From an uncultured Lachnospiraceae bacterium (GTDB taxonomy: Bacteria > Bacillota > Clostridia > Lachnospirales > Lachnospiraceae), in contig CAJUKV010000004.1 in the NCBI GenBank assembly GCA_910587305.1, positions 4,998 to 68,997 of the forward strand: DNA of 64,000 bases. The letters are read 5' to 3'. Shown piece after piece: positions 47,035 through 56,700 of this stretch. Every line of letters starts with the position of its first letter. Position 1 is the first letter of the stretch. A model generated the notes under the pieces. The model worked only from the letters and a program-made list of their open reading frames with translations, did not search any database and was not told where the DNA came from. The position numbers and the translations under genes were made by a program.

Positions 47035-49446
47035 ATGGCAGTACCATATAATCACAGAGAAGTAGAAACGAAATGGCAGAGGATTTGGGATGAAGAAAAA
47101 GCATTTAAAACCTCTGATGATTATTCAAAACCGAAATATTATGCATTGGTAGAATTTCCTTATCCATCAGGTCAGGGACTACATGTAGGGCATCCAAGGC
47201 CCTATACGGCGCTGGACATTGTTTCACGTAAGAGAAGGATGCAGGGCTACAATGTGCTCTTTCCCATGGGATGGGATGCATTCGGCCTTCCGACGGAAAA
47301 CTATGCAATCAACAACCATATACACCCCAAGGTGGTAACCAAAAACAATGTGGAGCGTTTTAAAGGGCAGCTCCACGCTCTTGGCTATTCCTTTGACTGG
47401 GACAGGGAAATCAATACCACGGATGTGGGATACTATAAATGGACCCAGTGGATTTTTCTGAAATTGTTTCAGGCAGGTTTGGCTTATAAGGCGGAAATGC
47501 CCATCAACTGGTGTACCTCCTGTAAGGTAGGGCTTGCCAACGAGGAAGTGGTAAACGGCGTATGCGAACGCTGCGGCAGTGAGGTTGTCCGTAAGGTCAA
47601 AAGCCAGTGGATGCTGAAAATCACCGAGTATGCGGATAAGCTGCTTGAGGGCCTTGACAGTGTGGATTATGTGGAACGGGTAAAGGTTTCCCAGAAAAAC
47701 TGGATTGGTAAATCCACCGGCGCGGAGGTTGATTTTATCTTAAAGGGAAAAGAGGATAAAATGACCGTTTACACCACAAGGCCGGATACTCTATTTGGTG
47801 TGACTTATATGGTTATGAGCCCGGAACATCCGTTTATCGATAAATACAAAGAGGATATTAAAAACTGGGAGGATGTGGTTTCCTACCGCGAGATGGCTTC
47901 CAGAAAGTCGGATTTTGAGCGTACGGAGCTTGCCAAAGATAAAACAGGCGTTATGTTAAACGGCCTTACGGCAGTTAATCCTGTAAACGGAAAGGAAATT
48001 CCCATATGGATTTCCGACTATGTATTGATGTCCTATGGAACAGGCGCTATCATGGCGGTGCCTGCCCACGACGAGAGAGACTGGGAGTTTGCCAAGAAAT
48101 TTAACATGCCGATTATTGAGGTGGTGGCGGGGAGTCCGGTGGATGTAAATGAGGCTGTGTTTACGGACGTAGCTACCGGAACCCTTGTAAACTCCGATTT
48201 CTTAAATGGCCTTTCCGTGGCCGACGCAAAGGAAAAAATAATCGCCTTTTTGGTTGAAAAAGGAATCGGACATAAAAAGACCAACTTTAAGCTTCGCGAC
48301 TGGGTATTTTCCAGACAGCGTTATTGGGGCGAGCCCATTCCTGTTGTGAAATGTGAAAAATGCGGCTATGTGGCTCTTCCGGAAAGCGAGCTTCCTTTAG
48401 AGCTTCCCGATGTGGAAAGCTATATGCCTACGGACAACGGGGAATCCCCTCTTGCCCATATGACAGACTGGGTGAAGACCACCTGTCCCTGCTGCAAAGG
48501 CCCTGCAATGAGAGAAACGGACACCATGCCCCAATGGGCCGGTTCTTCCTGGTATTTCCTGCGGTATACGGATCCGAAGAACGATAAAGAGCTGGCAAGC
48601 AAAGAGGCGTTAAAGTATTGGATGCCTGTTGACTGGTACAATGGAGGAATGGAGCATACCACTTTGCATCTATTGTATTCTCGTTTCTGGCATAGATTTT
48701 TGTACGATGAGAAAATTGTTCCCTGCCCGGAGCCTTACAAGAAAAGAACTTCCCATGGGATGATTTTAGGCTCTAACGGCGAAAAGATGAGCAAGTCCCG
48801 CGGCAATGTGGTAAATCCCGATGATATCGTGAGAGACTACGGGGCGGATACCCTGCGCACCTATGAAATGTTCATCGGGGCATTTGAATTAAGCGCCGCA
48901 TGGAGTGAAGACGGCGTAAAGGGCTGCCGCAGATTTTTAGAGAGAGTCTGGAAACTGCAGGAGATTGTGACGCAGGAGAATGCATATTCAAAAGATTTGG
49001 AAGTCAAAATGCATCAGACCATTAAAAAGGTTGGAAATGACTTTGAAAGTCTGAAATATAATACGGCAATCGCCGCCATGATGGCTTTGATCAACGAGTT
49101 TTACAGGAAAAATGCGGTTACAAGAGGGGAATTTAAAACCCTGCTTACTCTGCTGAATCCTGTGGCGCCTCATATTACGGAGGAAATATGGCAGAAGATG
49201 GGGTATGAGGGACGGATTTATGAGACGGCATGGCCTGAATATGATGAGGAAAAAACAAAAGAATCCACCATTGAAATAGCAGTTCAGATCAATGGAAAGA
49301 CCAGGGCTACCTTAGCTATTGCAAGGGATGAAGAAAAGGATGCCGTAATTGCGGCGGCAAAGGAAACCGTTGCGGATAAGCTGACGGGAAATATTGTAAA
49401 AGAAATATATGTTCCGGGCAGAATCGTGAATATTGTAATGAAATAA
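47035..49446 (+). CDS. leuS: Leucyl-tRNA synthetase
   Basis: An 803-residue class I synthetase. The HIGH motif is H50VGH53 (PYPSGQGLHVGHP), the editing domain lies in the middle with TTRPDTLFGVTYMV and GAIMAVPAHDERD, the zinc-type cysteines WCTSC and CERCG and a second CEKCG/CPCC group are present, and KMSKS is at 584-588. The C-terminal anticodon and leucine-specific parts are complete. Start ATG 47035 has GGAGG 5 nt upstream; the frame extends to 46990 without a better site. Confidence 0.97.
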   Translation: MAVPYNHREVETKWQRIWDEEKAFKTSDDYSKPKYYALVEFPYPSGQGLHVGHPRPYTALDIVSRKRRMQGYNVLFPMGWDAFGLPTENYAINNHIHPKVVTKNNVERFKGQLHALGYSFDWDREINTTDVGYYKWTQWIFLKLFQAGLAYKAEMPINWCTSCKVGLANEEVVNGVCERCGSEVVRKVKSQWMLKITEYADKLLEGLDSVDYVERVKVSQKNWIGKSTGAEVDFILKGKEDKMTVYTTRPDTLFGVTYMVMSPEHPFIDKYKEDIKNWEDVVSYREMASRKSDFERTELAKDKTGVMLNGLTAVNPVNGKEIPIWISDYVLMSYGTGAIMAVPAHDERDWEFAKKFNMPIIEVVAGSPVDVNEAVFTDVATGTLVNSDFLNGLSVADAKEKIIAFLVEKGIGHKKTNFKLRDWVFSRQRYWGEPIPVVKCEKCGYVALPESELPLELPDVESYMPTDNGESPLAHMTDWVKTTCPCCKGPAMRETDTMPQWAGSSWYFLRYTDPKNDKELASKEALKYWMPVDWYNGGMEHTTLHLLYSRFWHRFLYDEKIVPCPEPYKKRTSHGMILGSNGEKMSKSRGNVVNPDDIVRDYGADTLRTYEMFIGAFELSAAWSEDGVKGCRRFLERVWKLQEIVTQENAYSKDLEVKMHQTIKKVGNDFESLKYNTAIAAMMALINEFYRKNAVTRGEFKTLLTLLNPVAPHITEEIWQKMGYEGRIYETAWPEYDEEKTKESTIEIAVQINGKTRATLAIARDEEKDAVIAAAKETVADKLTGNIVKEIYVPGRIVNIVMK

Positions 49447-49509
49447 GTAGCCGAAAGCATCCGGATGAAATTTTGGAACGGATAGGGATAAGTGTGGGTT
49501 GATGAGTGT

Positions 49510-49531
49510 GCCCCCGACTATTTGCGGGGGC
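49510..49531. terminator. Hairpin between leuS and convergent small gene
   Basis: GCCCCCG (49510-49516) pairs with CGGGGGC (49525-49531). It spans the stop codon of the minus-strand gene. No U run on either side. Confidence 0.45.
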
Positions 49532-49787
49532 GCATGGCCATGACCTTTTCTATTTTCGAAAGTTCTTCAGGAGAGGCATGTTTTCTTAGTACCGCAACAA
49601 CGGCATTTATTTCATCATCTGAGAAGGATACTTTCTTTTCTTGTCCGCGCTTAGCTACCGCCATCAGAAAAGGCAGCATCTGTTCCTTTTTCAGATGACT
49701 GCTTTCAAAGACGAGAGCCTGTAAAAACTCAAGCTTGTATGGGTCAATATCCTTTAAGGTTTCGTCCTTCATCCAGTCATTTTGCAT
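49518..49787 (-). CDS. Unknown small protein, second of a coupled pair
   Basis: An 89-residue soluble protein, not recognised. Predicted mostly helical: KLEFLQALVFESSHLKKEQM, LPFLMAVAKRGQEKKVSF, DDEINAVVAVLRKHASPEE are amphipathic. No cysteine, no membrane segment. The start at 49787 has GGAGG 8 nt upstream and lies inside the end of the preceding gene (11-bp overlap), so the two are translationally coupled and probably act together. The last residues are basic (MRPRK). Confidence 0.65.
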   Translation of the reverse strand: MQNDWMKDETLKDIDPYKLEFLQALVFESSHLKKEQMLPFLMAVAKRGQEKKVSFSDDEINAVVAVLRKHASPEELSKIEKVMAMRPRK

Positions 49788-50427
49788 GTTGATTACCTCC
49801 AAACATTTCATACATTTGTTTTTGCTCCGGTGTGAGCATATTCATCAGCATATTCATCATGTTAAATCCCCCTGTTTCCTGTGAAGGGTCGTCATTATTG
49901 TCATGAGTATCATTGCCGCCATCATCACTGACGGTCTTACTGTCATCGTCAGAAGAAAAATCCTTACTGCCATCAGAACTGTCCGAACCATCAAAGCCGT
50001 TCCCCCCAAAAAAAGCGCTGAAGGGGTTGTTCATACTTGAATCGCCCATGAATTCAGTCATGTCCGGCATGAAGTCCTTCATCATGTCCATGGTTTTGGA
50101 CATTTCTTTATACATCTCTATGCTCTGAAAGATACCTTTTATTTGTTCAATTTGCCTGCGCTCTCCTTCGGTACAGAAGGGAAGCAGCTCCGTACACATC
50201 TTAAAAATATCAAAAGAGGGCTCCTTTGGGGCGCAGCCGCACAGGGGATGGGGATGTTTTTTAAAATAGTCAATCGTATAATTTAATTCCAGAAATTTAA
50301 TATAAATCGCCATGGACTTTTGTGTTTGATTATCCATATAGGAAAGTATGATTTTTAGCATTTGTATATGATTGGTGCAAAAGAGAGTATCAAATGCAAT
50401 TACCTTGTTGTGCTCATTTGAGTCCAT
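49777..50427 (-). CDS. Unknown protein with Ser/Asp-rich linker, first of a coupled pair
   Basis: A 216-residue protein, not recognised. The N-terminal 120 residues are helical with several conserved-looking Cys/His (FCTNHIQMLK, HPHPLCGC), then Met-rich helices (MYKEMSKTMDMMKDFMP), a low-complexity Ser/Asp/Gly linker (GSDSSDGSKDFSSDDDSK) and a final Met-rich helix MMNMLMNMLTPEQKQMYEMF. The end resembles short helices that bind partner proteins. Start 50427 has GGAAGGGG close upstream; the frame is open to 50487 without a better site. It is coupled to the next small gene by an 11-bp overlap. Confidence 0.65.
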   Translation of the reverse strand: MDSNEHNKVIAFDTLFCTNHIQMLKIILSYMDNQTQKSMAIYIKFLELNYTIDYFKKHPHPLCGCAPKEPSFDIFKMCTELLPFCTEGERRQIEQIKGIFQSIEMYKEMSKTMDMMKDFMPDMTEFMGDSSMNNPFSAFFGGNGFDGSDSSDGSKDFSSDDDSKTVSDDGGNDTHDNNDDPSQETGGFNMMNMLMNMLTPEQKQMYEMFGGNQHAK

Positions 50428-50516
50428 ACTTACCCCTTCCCACCTATAACAGTTCGGACAAGCCGGACCATTACCATCTGTTTTCATATTTTATGACGCC
50501 ATTTTATCGTGTATGC

Positions 50517-50543
50517 AGAAAAATAGGCTCTTTTCAGAGCCTA
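50517..50543 (-). terminator. Terminator of the Gly/Cys-rich peptide gene
   Basis: On the minus strand TAGGCTC...GAGCCTA is followed by TTTTTC. It ends the 50580-50822 gene and isolates it from the coupled pair downstream. Confidence 0.8.
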
Positions 50544-50579
50544 CTTTTCAGACATGATGAAAAGAAATGTGTGCCGTAA

Positions 50580-50822
50580 TTAGCATCCGCAGCCGCATCC
50601 GCCGCCGTTGTTGTTGCCGCAGCAGAACAACAGAAGGATAATCCAGATGAAGTCGCATCCACAGCCATTATCGGAATTTCCGCTAAAGAAACCGCCATTG
50701 CCGCCGCAGCCGCCACAGCAGGACAGTAAGAGGATAATCCAGATTAAGGAACTACATCCACATCCATTATTATTGTTTACATTTGTGTTGCATCCACATC
50801 CGGTAGCTGTTAAATCACTCAT
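50580..50822 (-). CDS. Small Gly/Cys/Asn-rich protein with duplicated membrane segment
   Basis: An 80-residue protein built from a duplicated unit: GCGCSSLIWIILLLSCCGG and GCGCDFIWIILLLFCCGN. Each is a Cys-rich turn, a short hydrophobic segment and a Cys-Cys-Gly end, separated by an Asn/Gly-rich linker and ending GGGCGCGC. It has 16 cysteines. Small YjcZ-like proteins of Firmicutes share the short hydrophobic IWIILLL segment, but the cysteines are not typical. Start 50822 has GGAGG 8 nt upstream, and a terminator follows, so it is a genuine single-gene unit. Function unknown. Confidence 0.75.
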   Translation of the reverse strand: MSDLTATGCGCNTNVNNNNGCGCSSLIWIILLLSCCGGCGGNGGFFSGNSDNGCGCDFIWIILLLFCCGNNNGGGCGCGC

Positions 50823-51064
50823 ATATAGCCTCCAAAAGTTTTTTTGTTTTATGGTTTATCATATGTGGTATGGCTTGTATGTGTTTCAATGATTGCAAAA
50901 AATTTTTTCTTTCCGCTTTTGTGCGGTCGAAATGTAAATAGTCTATGGAGTATTATAGGAACTTATGGTAAAATGAGGTCAAAGCATAGTTTTTACGCTG
51001 TGGAAGATCGCGTCAACCTTTAGACCTGATGAAAACAGATAGGCAGGAGAATCGGGTACGATAG
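50823..51064. other. Divergent spacer between the Cys-rich gene and the Rpn gene
   Basis: AT-rich near 50830-50960, with GTATTATAGGAAC... as possible promoter sequence. Nothing else was recognised. Confidence 0.3.
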
Positions 51065-52045
51065 ATGGAAATTGAAAATATACTGGCAAAGAACATAGCG
51101 GCCGCCGGTGATAAAGCAGCTTACGATACGGTATGTAAGCGTCTGCTTGCCAATAAAGTTATCCTTGCATGGATTATGAAAAGCTGTCTGGAAGAATACG
51201 GCGATTTGGGTGTAAACGAAATAGCGGAGAAATATATAGAAGGAGAGCCGCAGATAGCGGGAACCCCTGTAAATCCTGACGAAGAAGCAAATGATGTCGG
51301 AGAGCAGATTAAAGGAACAAAAACGGAAGACAGCACGATAAAGGAAGGAACCGTAACGTATGATATCCGTTTTTATGCGCTTGTCCCGGGGGCAGGTGAA
51401 AGGGAAACCGTAAGCCTGATCATAAATGTGGAAGCGCAGAATGATTTCTATCCTGGCTACCCAATTGTGAAGCGTGGAATTTACTATTGCAGCCGGATGA
51501 TTTCATCGCAGTATGGCGTGGAATTTGCAGACAGCCATTATGAAAAAATCAAGAAAGTCTATTCCATATGGGTATGTGTAAATCCGCCCAAATACCGGAA
51601 GAATACAATTGCCCGGTATACAATCCGGGAGGAGAGCCTGGTAGGGGAAGTGTCGGAAAAGAAAGAAAATTATGATTTGCTTACAGCGGTTATGATTTGT
51701 ATCGGACATTCAGGGGATGATAATTATGGAGGAATACTAAAGCTGCTGGACGTGTTACTTACGTCGGAAAAAGAACCGGAGGAAAAGAAAAGGATTCTGC
51801 AAAAAGATTTTGACATAAAGATGACAAAAAAATTGGAAAGCGAGGTGTCAGAATTGTGTAATTTAAGTAAAGGGATAGAGGATAGAGGAATCGAAAAGGG
51901 GATAGAAAAAGGAATCAGAGAAGGGATCCTTTCATCAATCAGGAATTTGATGGAAAGTATGGGATGGTCGGCGCAGCAGGCAATGGAAGCATTGAAGATT
52001 CCGGAGGCGGAACAATCTGCATATTCTTATAATCTGGATAAGTAA
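51065..52045 (+). CDS. Rpn/PD-(D/E)XK-family putative nuclease (transposase-like)
   Basis: A 326-residue protein of the PF12784/TIGR01784 type, recombination-promoting nucleases once called transposases. The nuclease core shows YDIRFYALVPG with the likely catalytic region and INVEAQNDFYPGYPIVKRGIYYCSRM, including the E-x-Q of the fold. The C-terminal tail has the short Gly-Ile-Glu repeats (GIEDRGIEKGIEKGIREGI) seen in many family members. Start ATG 51065 has a poor ribosome site (AGGAG is far upstream). It is a single gene with long spacers either side; such genes are often mobile and multi-copy. Confidence 0.82.
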   Translation: MEIENILAKNIAAAGDKAAYDTVCKRLLANKVILAWIMKSCLEEYGDLGVNEIAEKYIEGEPQIAGTPVNPDEEANDVGEQIKGTKTEDSTIKEGTVTYDIRFYALVPGAGERETVSLIINVEAQNDFYPGYPIVKRGIYYCSRMISSQYGVEFADSHYEKIKKVYSIWVCVNPPKYRKNTIARYTIREESLVGEVSEKKENYDLLTAVMICIGHSGDDNYGGILKLLDVLLTSEKEPEEKKRILQKDFDIKMTKKLESEVSELCNLSKGIEDRGIEKGIEKGIREGILSSIRNLMESMGWSAQQAMEALKIPEAEQSAYSYNLDK

Positions 52046-52424
52046 TGATTTCCGGGCTTCCTATTATGTGGATTTTTTCAGGCGTAAATATTACAGATAT
52101 TAATCAGGAACAAAGAATTAAAGTATATATATAATGTTTTGCGATAAAGAGTGTGGATTCTATTGTATATTCAAAAGGATTTATACTCTTTTGTTAAGGA
52201 AATGAAAATAGTAATTTCTGTATTTCGAAGCTAATTTTTCCATATGTATATTTCAGGCAAATACAAACAAAATATTTAATCTATGTTTGAAATTCAGAAA
52301 AATGAGTGTATTTATGCCATTTTTCACTTTCGAAGATATCATGTGTTTTTAATATGGATATTATCAATTGGAAAATCAAACCACTTTTGATCTATGAAAA
52401 ATGTGCAATATCTTGACAAAACAC
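52046..52424. other. AT-rich spacer before the sortase operon
   Basis: 379 nt, markedly AT-rich, no gene. Contains several short runs of A and T and no clear terminator for the Rpn gene. Confidence 0.35.
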
Positions 52425-52452
52425 TTGAATTTATTTCAATATATAGTAAAAT
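52425..52452 (+). promoter_or_regulatory. Candidate promoter of the sortase operon
   Basis: TTGAAT (52425-52430), 16 nt, TAAAAT (52447-52452), 34 nt before the start. TTGACA at 52413 is an alternative -35 but is badly spaced. Confidence 0.4.
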
Positions 52453-52485
52453 AAAGTAGTATATGTGATGAAGGAGAGGTATGCC

Positions 52486-53754
52486 ATGGCGGCAGGTGAT
52501 TTGATGGTTGCCGGAAGACGTTTCCGTACTCGTGCGGATTATGAAGCTGCTCTGCGCGACCAAAAAAAAATTGACACCATCAAAGCCAAGATGGATTTAG
52601 AGGATCCAAGGCAGTTATATAAGCTCTTTAGCGCATTACAAAGTGGCGCGTACCGCTTTGAAACTGCGGTGGGTACTGATTTTGATGATGCAATTTTCGA
52701 AGAAATTGAAAAAATGAAGAAGCGGGGAATTACCCCGGCAAATGCCAAGGTTTCTCAGGAAAACAAGAAAAAGGAAAAAGGAAAAAGGAAAAAAGAACCG
52801 GCATCAGGCGCTTTAAAGGCAGCTAAAGTCTCCAAAGAAAAGGCGCTGATACCGCCGGGAGGCAAGCATCCTGAAAAAATAGCAGAAAAAAACGCCGGTT
52901 CAGGTAATGGGAACCAGTTAGAAGAATATGACAGGGAAATGCAGCAGCAAATCTTAAATGAGCTTCGCAGAAGGGAAAAGCGAAGAAAATGGATTATTGC
53001 GATAGCCTCGATTGTAGCGGTTCTTAGCTTTGGATATTTTGGCGTTTACTATTTTTTCACTGCACGTACCAGTATGGAATATGAAACATTAGCAGGGTTA
53101 AAGGGAAGCGATGTACTTGCCGGAAACCAGGAGAAGAATGAATTTTTTTTACATAAACAATCTCTTAAACTGCCGGATGTGCTGGATGAGTATAAAACTT
53201 TATACGAAAAAAATAAAAAGCTAATCGGATGGCTTAAAATTGACGATACAATAATAGATTATCCTGTAATGCAGACTTCAGATAATGAGTACTATCTGGA
53301 CCATAATTTTAATCAGGAGTATGATAAGAACGGCAGTCTTTTTTTAGATTGCGACTGCAGCATTTATCCCCGTTCAACCAACCTGATCATTTACGGCCAC
53401 CACATGAAGTCGGGGCAGATGTTCGGGCAGCTTCAAATGTATGCCAAGGAATCTTACGGCAAGAAGCATTCCATCATACAGTTTGACAGTATATATGAGG
53501 AAGGAACATATGAGGTGATGTATGTTTTCCGCTCTCAGGTTTACAACGAGGATGATCTTGTTTTTAAATATTATCAGTTTATTCAGGCAAATTCGGAAGA
53601 AGAATTTAATTCTTATATGGAAGAAATGGCGGCCATGAGCCTTTATGATACGGGCGTCACGGCCAGTTATGGAGACAGCTTGCTTACCTTATCAACCTGC
53701 GACCATTCCCAAACGGATGGACGGTTTGTGGTGGTGGCGAAGAGAATTAAGTAG
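52486..53754 (+). CDS. Class B-type sortase with N-terminal cytoplasmic domain
   Basis: A 422-residue sortase, transpeptidase that anchors surface proteins to peptidoglycan. The C-terminal catalytic domain has H305 (IYGHHMKSGQMFG), C405 (LSTCDHS) and R413 (TDGRFVVVAKR), the B-type arrangement. Unusually, about 165 residues precede the single membrane segment (about 168-190): a domain of about 85 residues (GRRFRTRADYEAALRDQKKI...GTDFDDAIFEEI) and a Lys/Glu-rich linker. This part should be in the cytoplasm. Start ATG 52486 has AAGGAGAGG 6 nt upstream. Two surface proteins with matching sorting signals follow within 20 nt, so they are its likely substrates. Confidence 0.92.
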   Translation: MAAGDLMVAGRRFRTRADYEAALRDQKKIDTIKAKMDLEDPRQLYKLFSALQSGAYRFETAVGTDFDDAIFEEIEKMKKRGITPANAKVSQENKKKEKGKRKKEPASGALKAAKVSKEKALIPPGGKHPEKIAEKNAGSGNGNQLEEYDREMQQQILNELRRREKRRKWIIAIASIVAVLSFGYFGVYYFFTARTSMEYETLAGLKGSDVLAGNQEKNEFFLHKQSLKLPDVLDEYKTLYEKNKKLIGWLKIDDTIIDYPVMQTSDNEYYLDHNFNQEYDKNGSLFLDCDCSIYPRSTNLIIYGHHMKSGQMFGQLQMYAKESYGKKHSIIQFDSIYEEGTYEVMYVFRSQVYNEDDLVFKYYQFIQANSEEEFNSYMEEMAAMSLYDTGVTASYGDSLLTLSTCDHSQTDGRFVVVAKRIK

Positions 53755-53773
53755 TGCAAAAGGAGTGTCACAA

Positions 53774-56700
53774 ATGGTCAAAGTAAAAAAGAAAAAGAAT
53801 AGGAAATTAAGGAGACAAATCCGCAAGACCGTTGGCGCGTTGCTGATGGTTTCGGCAATTACGGTGGCGGCGATTCCGGTGCGGGATGTAAGAGCCGATG
53901 ATGAAGAAGGTATTGTTACCTATGATGGAGATATTGTTACCTATGCCGATACTGATGGGAAAATTCAAGTTTTGAATTATACATCTTCAGCAATGAGCGA
54001 TTATGATCTATTAAAGAATACTACAGGCGCTAATCTGGGGACAATATCCGATTTCCTGAAAAGTGGAGTTCCTTATGTAGATAAGGATGCAACAATATAT
54101 ACAACGGGGGACGGTATGTTCCAGTTTGCTTATATAAAGCCAAGTGCGACAGCCACAAATGAGGTGGCAGTTATTTTGGGCGCTAATGTAGAGGGACTTC
54201 CTGGAGGAAATCTGAGAATTCCGGCAACGGTTGATGCTTATAAAAAATATACGGCAAATCAAACCAATACAGGATATTGTGCGGTTAATCGAAGAGGTGA
54301 ATTCTTATATTATATGAGTTCTACACAAAAGATTGATCCGGATACAAGAGAAAAGGTTTATTGGCTTCCCACAACACCTACACTACCACCTGGTGAGACC
54401 GTCGCAGATCCATTAACAAAATTTGACAGTCATATGGTAGAAGCTGGCGAAAATGAAGATGGGACAAAAAAATATGTGTACCGGGTACAAATGGGGCAGG
54501 ACGGAAGTGGAAATCCTATTATACAGGATTACCCTGTCCTACCTAAAATGGAAGATGCCATGGTACCGTGTTATTATAATGACAGGAGTAATTGGATAGA
54601 AAAGCCGGATACAGAGTTATATTATTGGAATGACACGGGAGATGTCGATGCTACGGATATAACTAAGTTTGAAGCGTGTATAGGAACAGAATATCAAAGG
54701 ATTTATAATGCCGATGTTCAATATATTGGAAGACAGAATTTAGTACCAAACACAGGAACTTCTGGCAGTACTCAAACTGGAGCCGGGCAGAGCGAGTGGA
54801 AAGTTGGAGAGGTTGTAACAGAGACTAATCCAGGAAAAGGTGTCTTTGCCGGGAAAGGTCAAATTGTTAATTTGACAATAGAAACAATAGAAACAGATGA
54901 TGGACCTAAAGGAAATTTACTGGGGATTGGGGATTATGCTTTTTATGGATGTAGCGGTTTAAAAGCGATAAAGCTTGAAAACGGGTTAAATACAATTGGT
55001 AATGGTGTATTTGAACAGTGCGTAAATATGGAGACATGTGATTTGGCACTATTTTCACAATTGTCTGTTATTGGAAAAAGAGCATTTTCCAATTGTAAAA
55101 AGTTATCCAAGATAGTAATACCTGTTAATGTAAGGGCTATTGGAGATTTTTGCTTTGAAGGTTGTGCTTCAACAAATCAGAATACTGGTTTGGAAACAAT
55201 AGAATTGTGTGGCGAGGGAAACAATGTATTGTTAAGCGCTATAGGATACAAAGCGTTTGCTGGGTGCAGTAAACTGATTTCAATTACATTTCCTGATAAT
55301 TATGAAGATTTTGAAACAGGCACAGAGACAGATGCAGAAGGTAAAACATATGATGTGACAGGTATCCCAATTACCTATTTTGATGGATGTACTTCACTCC
55401 AGTATATTAAAGTGCAAAATGGCGTGTTTACATTTGTGGAGACCAATCATAATGATGCACTGGAATGTGATATTGGTAAGTTCTTAAAGGAAACAGTATC
55501 AGAAGCATTTTATTTTGAGGGGCCTGAATTATCCGCTATACATACAACAGCTAAAAGACATTCAGCAGCATACAAATATATTATTAAGGATGAGAATGGC
55601 AACGACCAGAACCGATATGAAAAGGTGATTTGGTGTCCTGAAACAAAATATAATGATGATGGAAGCATAATTCCAGATACAGGTCATGAATGTACATTTG
55701 TTGTTGATGATTATAATAGTCTGGTTAACATGGAAATTCCTGAGGAATGTGGAGTTGTTGAGATCCCGGCAAATATAGGTGGCGGACACGGAATTGAAAG
55801 GCTTGGCTCAACCAGCTTTCAAAATAATTGCTTTTTACAAAAAATTACGATCCCCTCAACCGTGAAATATATAGATGACAATGCATTTAAGGGTTGTCAT
55901 AAGTTAAAGCATGTTGTTTTTTCGCAACCTATTAATATTGAAACAATAGGAACGGGAGCTTTTAGCACGCAAGTGGTTGATTTACATAAAACTAATTGTA
56001 CCGACAGGGATTTGGATGATGAACCATTTTTGAGCTTTACCGGTGTTATTTCGCCTGATTCCATTCCTTTTCAATATGCAATGGATTCTCAAAATAACAT
56101 TGCAGATAGAACGCAGCCTAATACATACATCACATTTTATAGTGGATGGCCCACTAACTTAACGGTAAGATATAATCCGGACACAGATAAGAATGAACTT
56201 TTGGACTATCCCAAATATGATGATTTGAGTAAATATGTTGCATGGACAAAAGATGGGCCAGGTGCAGATGAGATAACTTATCCTGATATGACAGAGGAAT
56301 ATGCAACGGCGGCCAATGGAGCAGTAGGTGCGGGGTCACCTACGGGAAGTCAGCAAGAGATCCTTGATGCTGTTCATTATATTAATTTACCAGCAGGAAT
56401 TGAGTCAATTAAGAAAGAAATATTTTCCAAATTTGAGAAAGATCAGGATGGCAATCCGGTAATAGAGAATGGTAATATTAAATATACTTTCCAAAATACG
56501 GAAGTTATGTCAATTACCACCAATACTGTGGAAAAAATAGATCCATATACGTTTTCCGGTTGTAATAAATTAAGCGGATTTTTCATGGCAGATGGAAAAG
56601 AAATCGGAAATTATGCATTTAAGGATTGCGAAGTTCTTGAAAATGTAAGTATTTCACCTAATGTTACAACGTTAGGGGTTCGCCCATTTGCAGGGTGTGA

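Noticed and set aside
51065..52045. Insertion sequence around the Rpn-type nuclease
   Set aside because: No inverted ends or target duplication could be seen around the gene; the family is transposase-like only in name.
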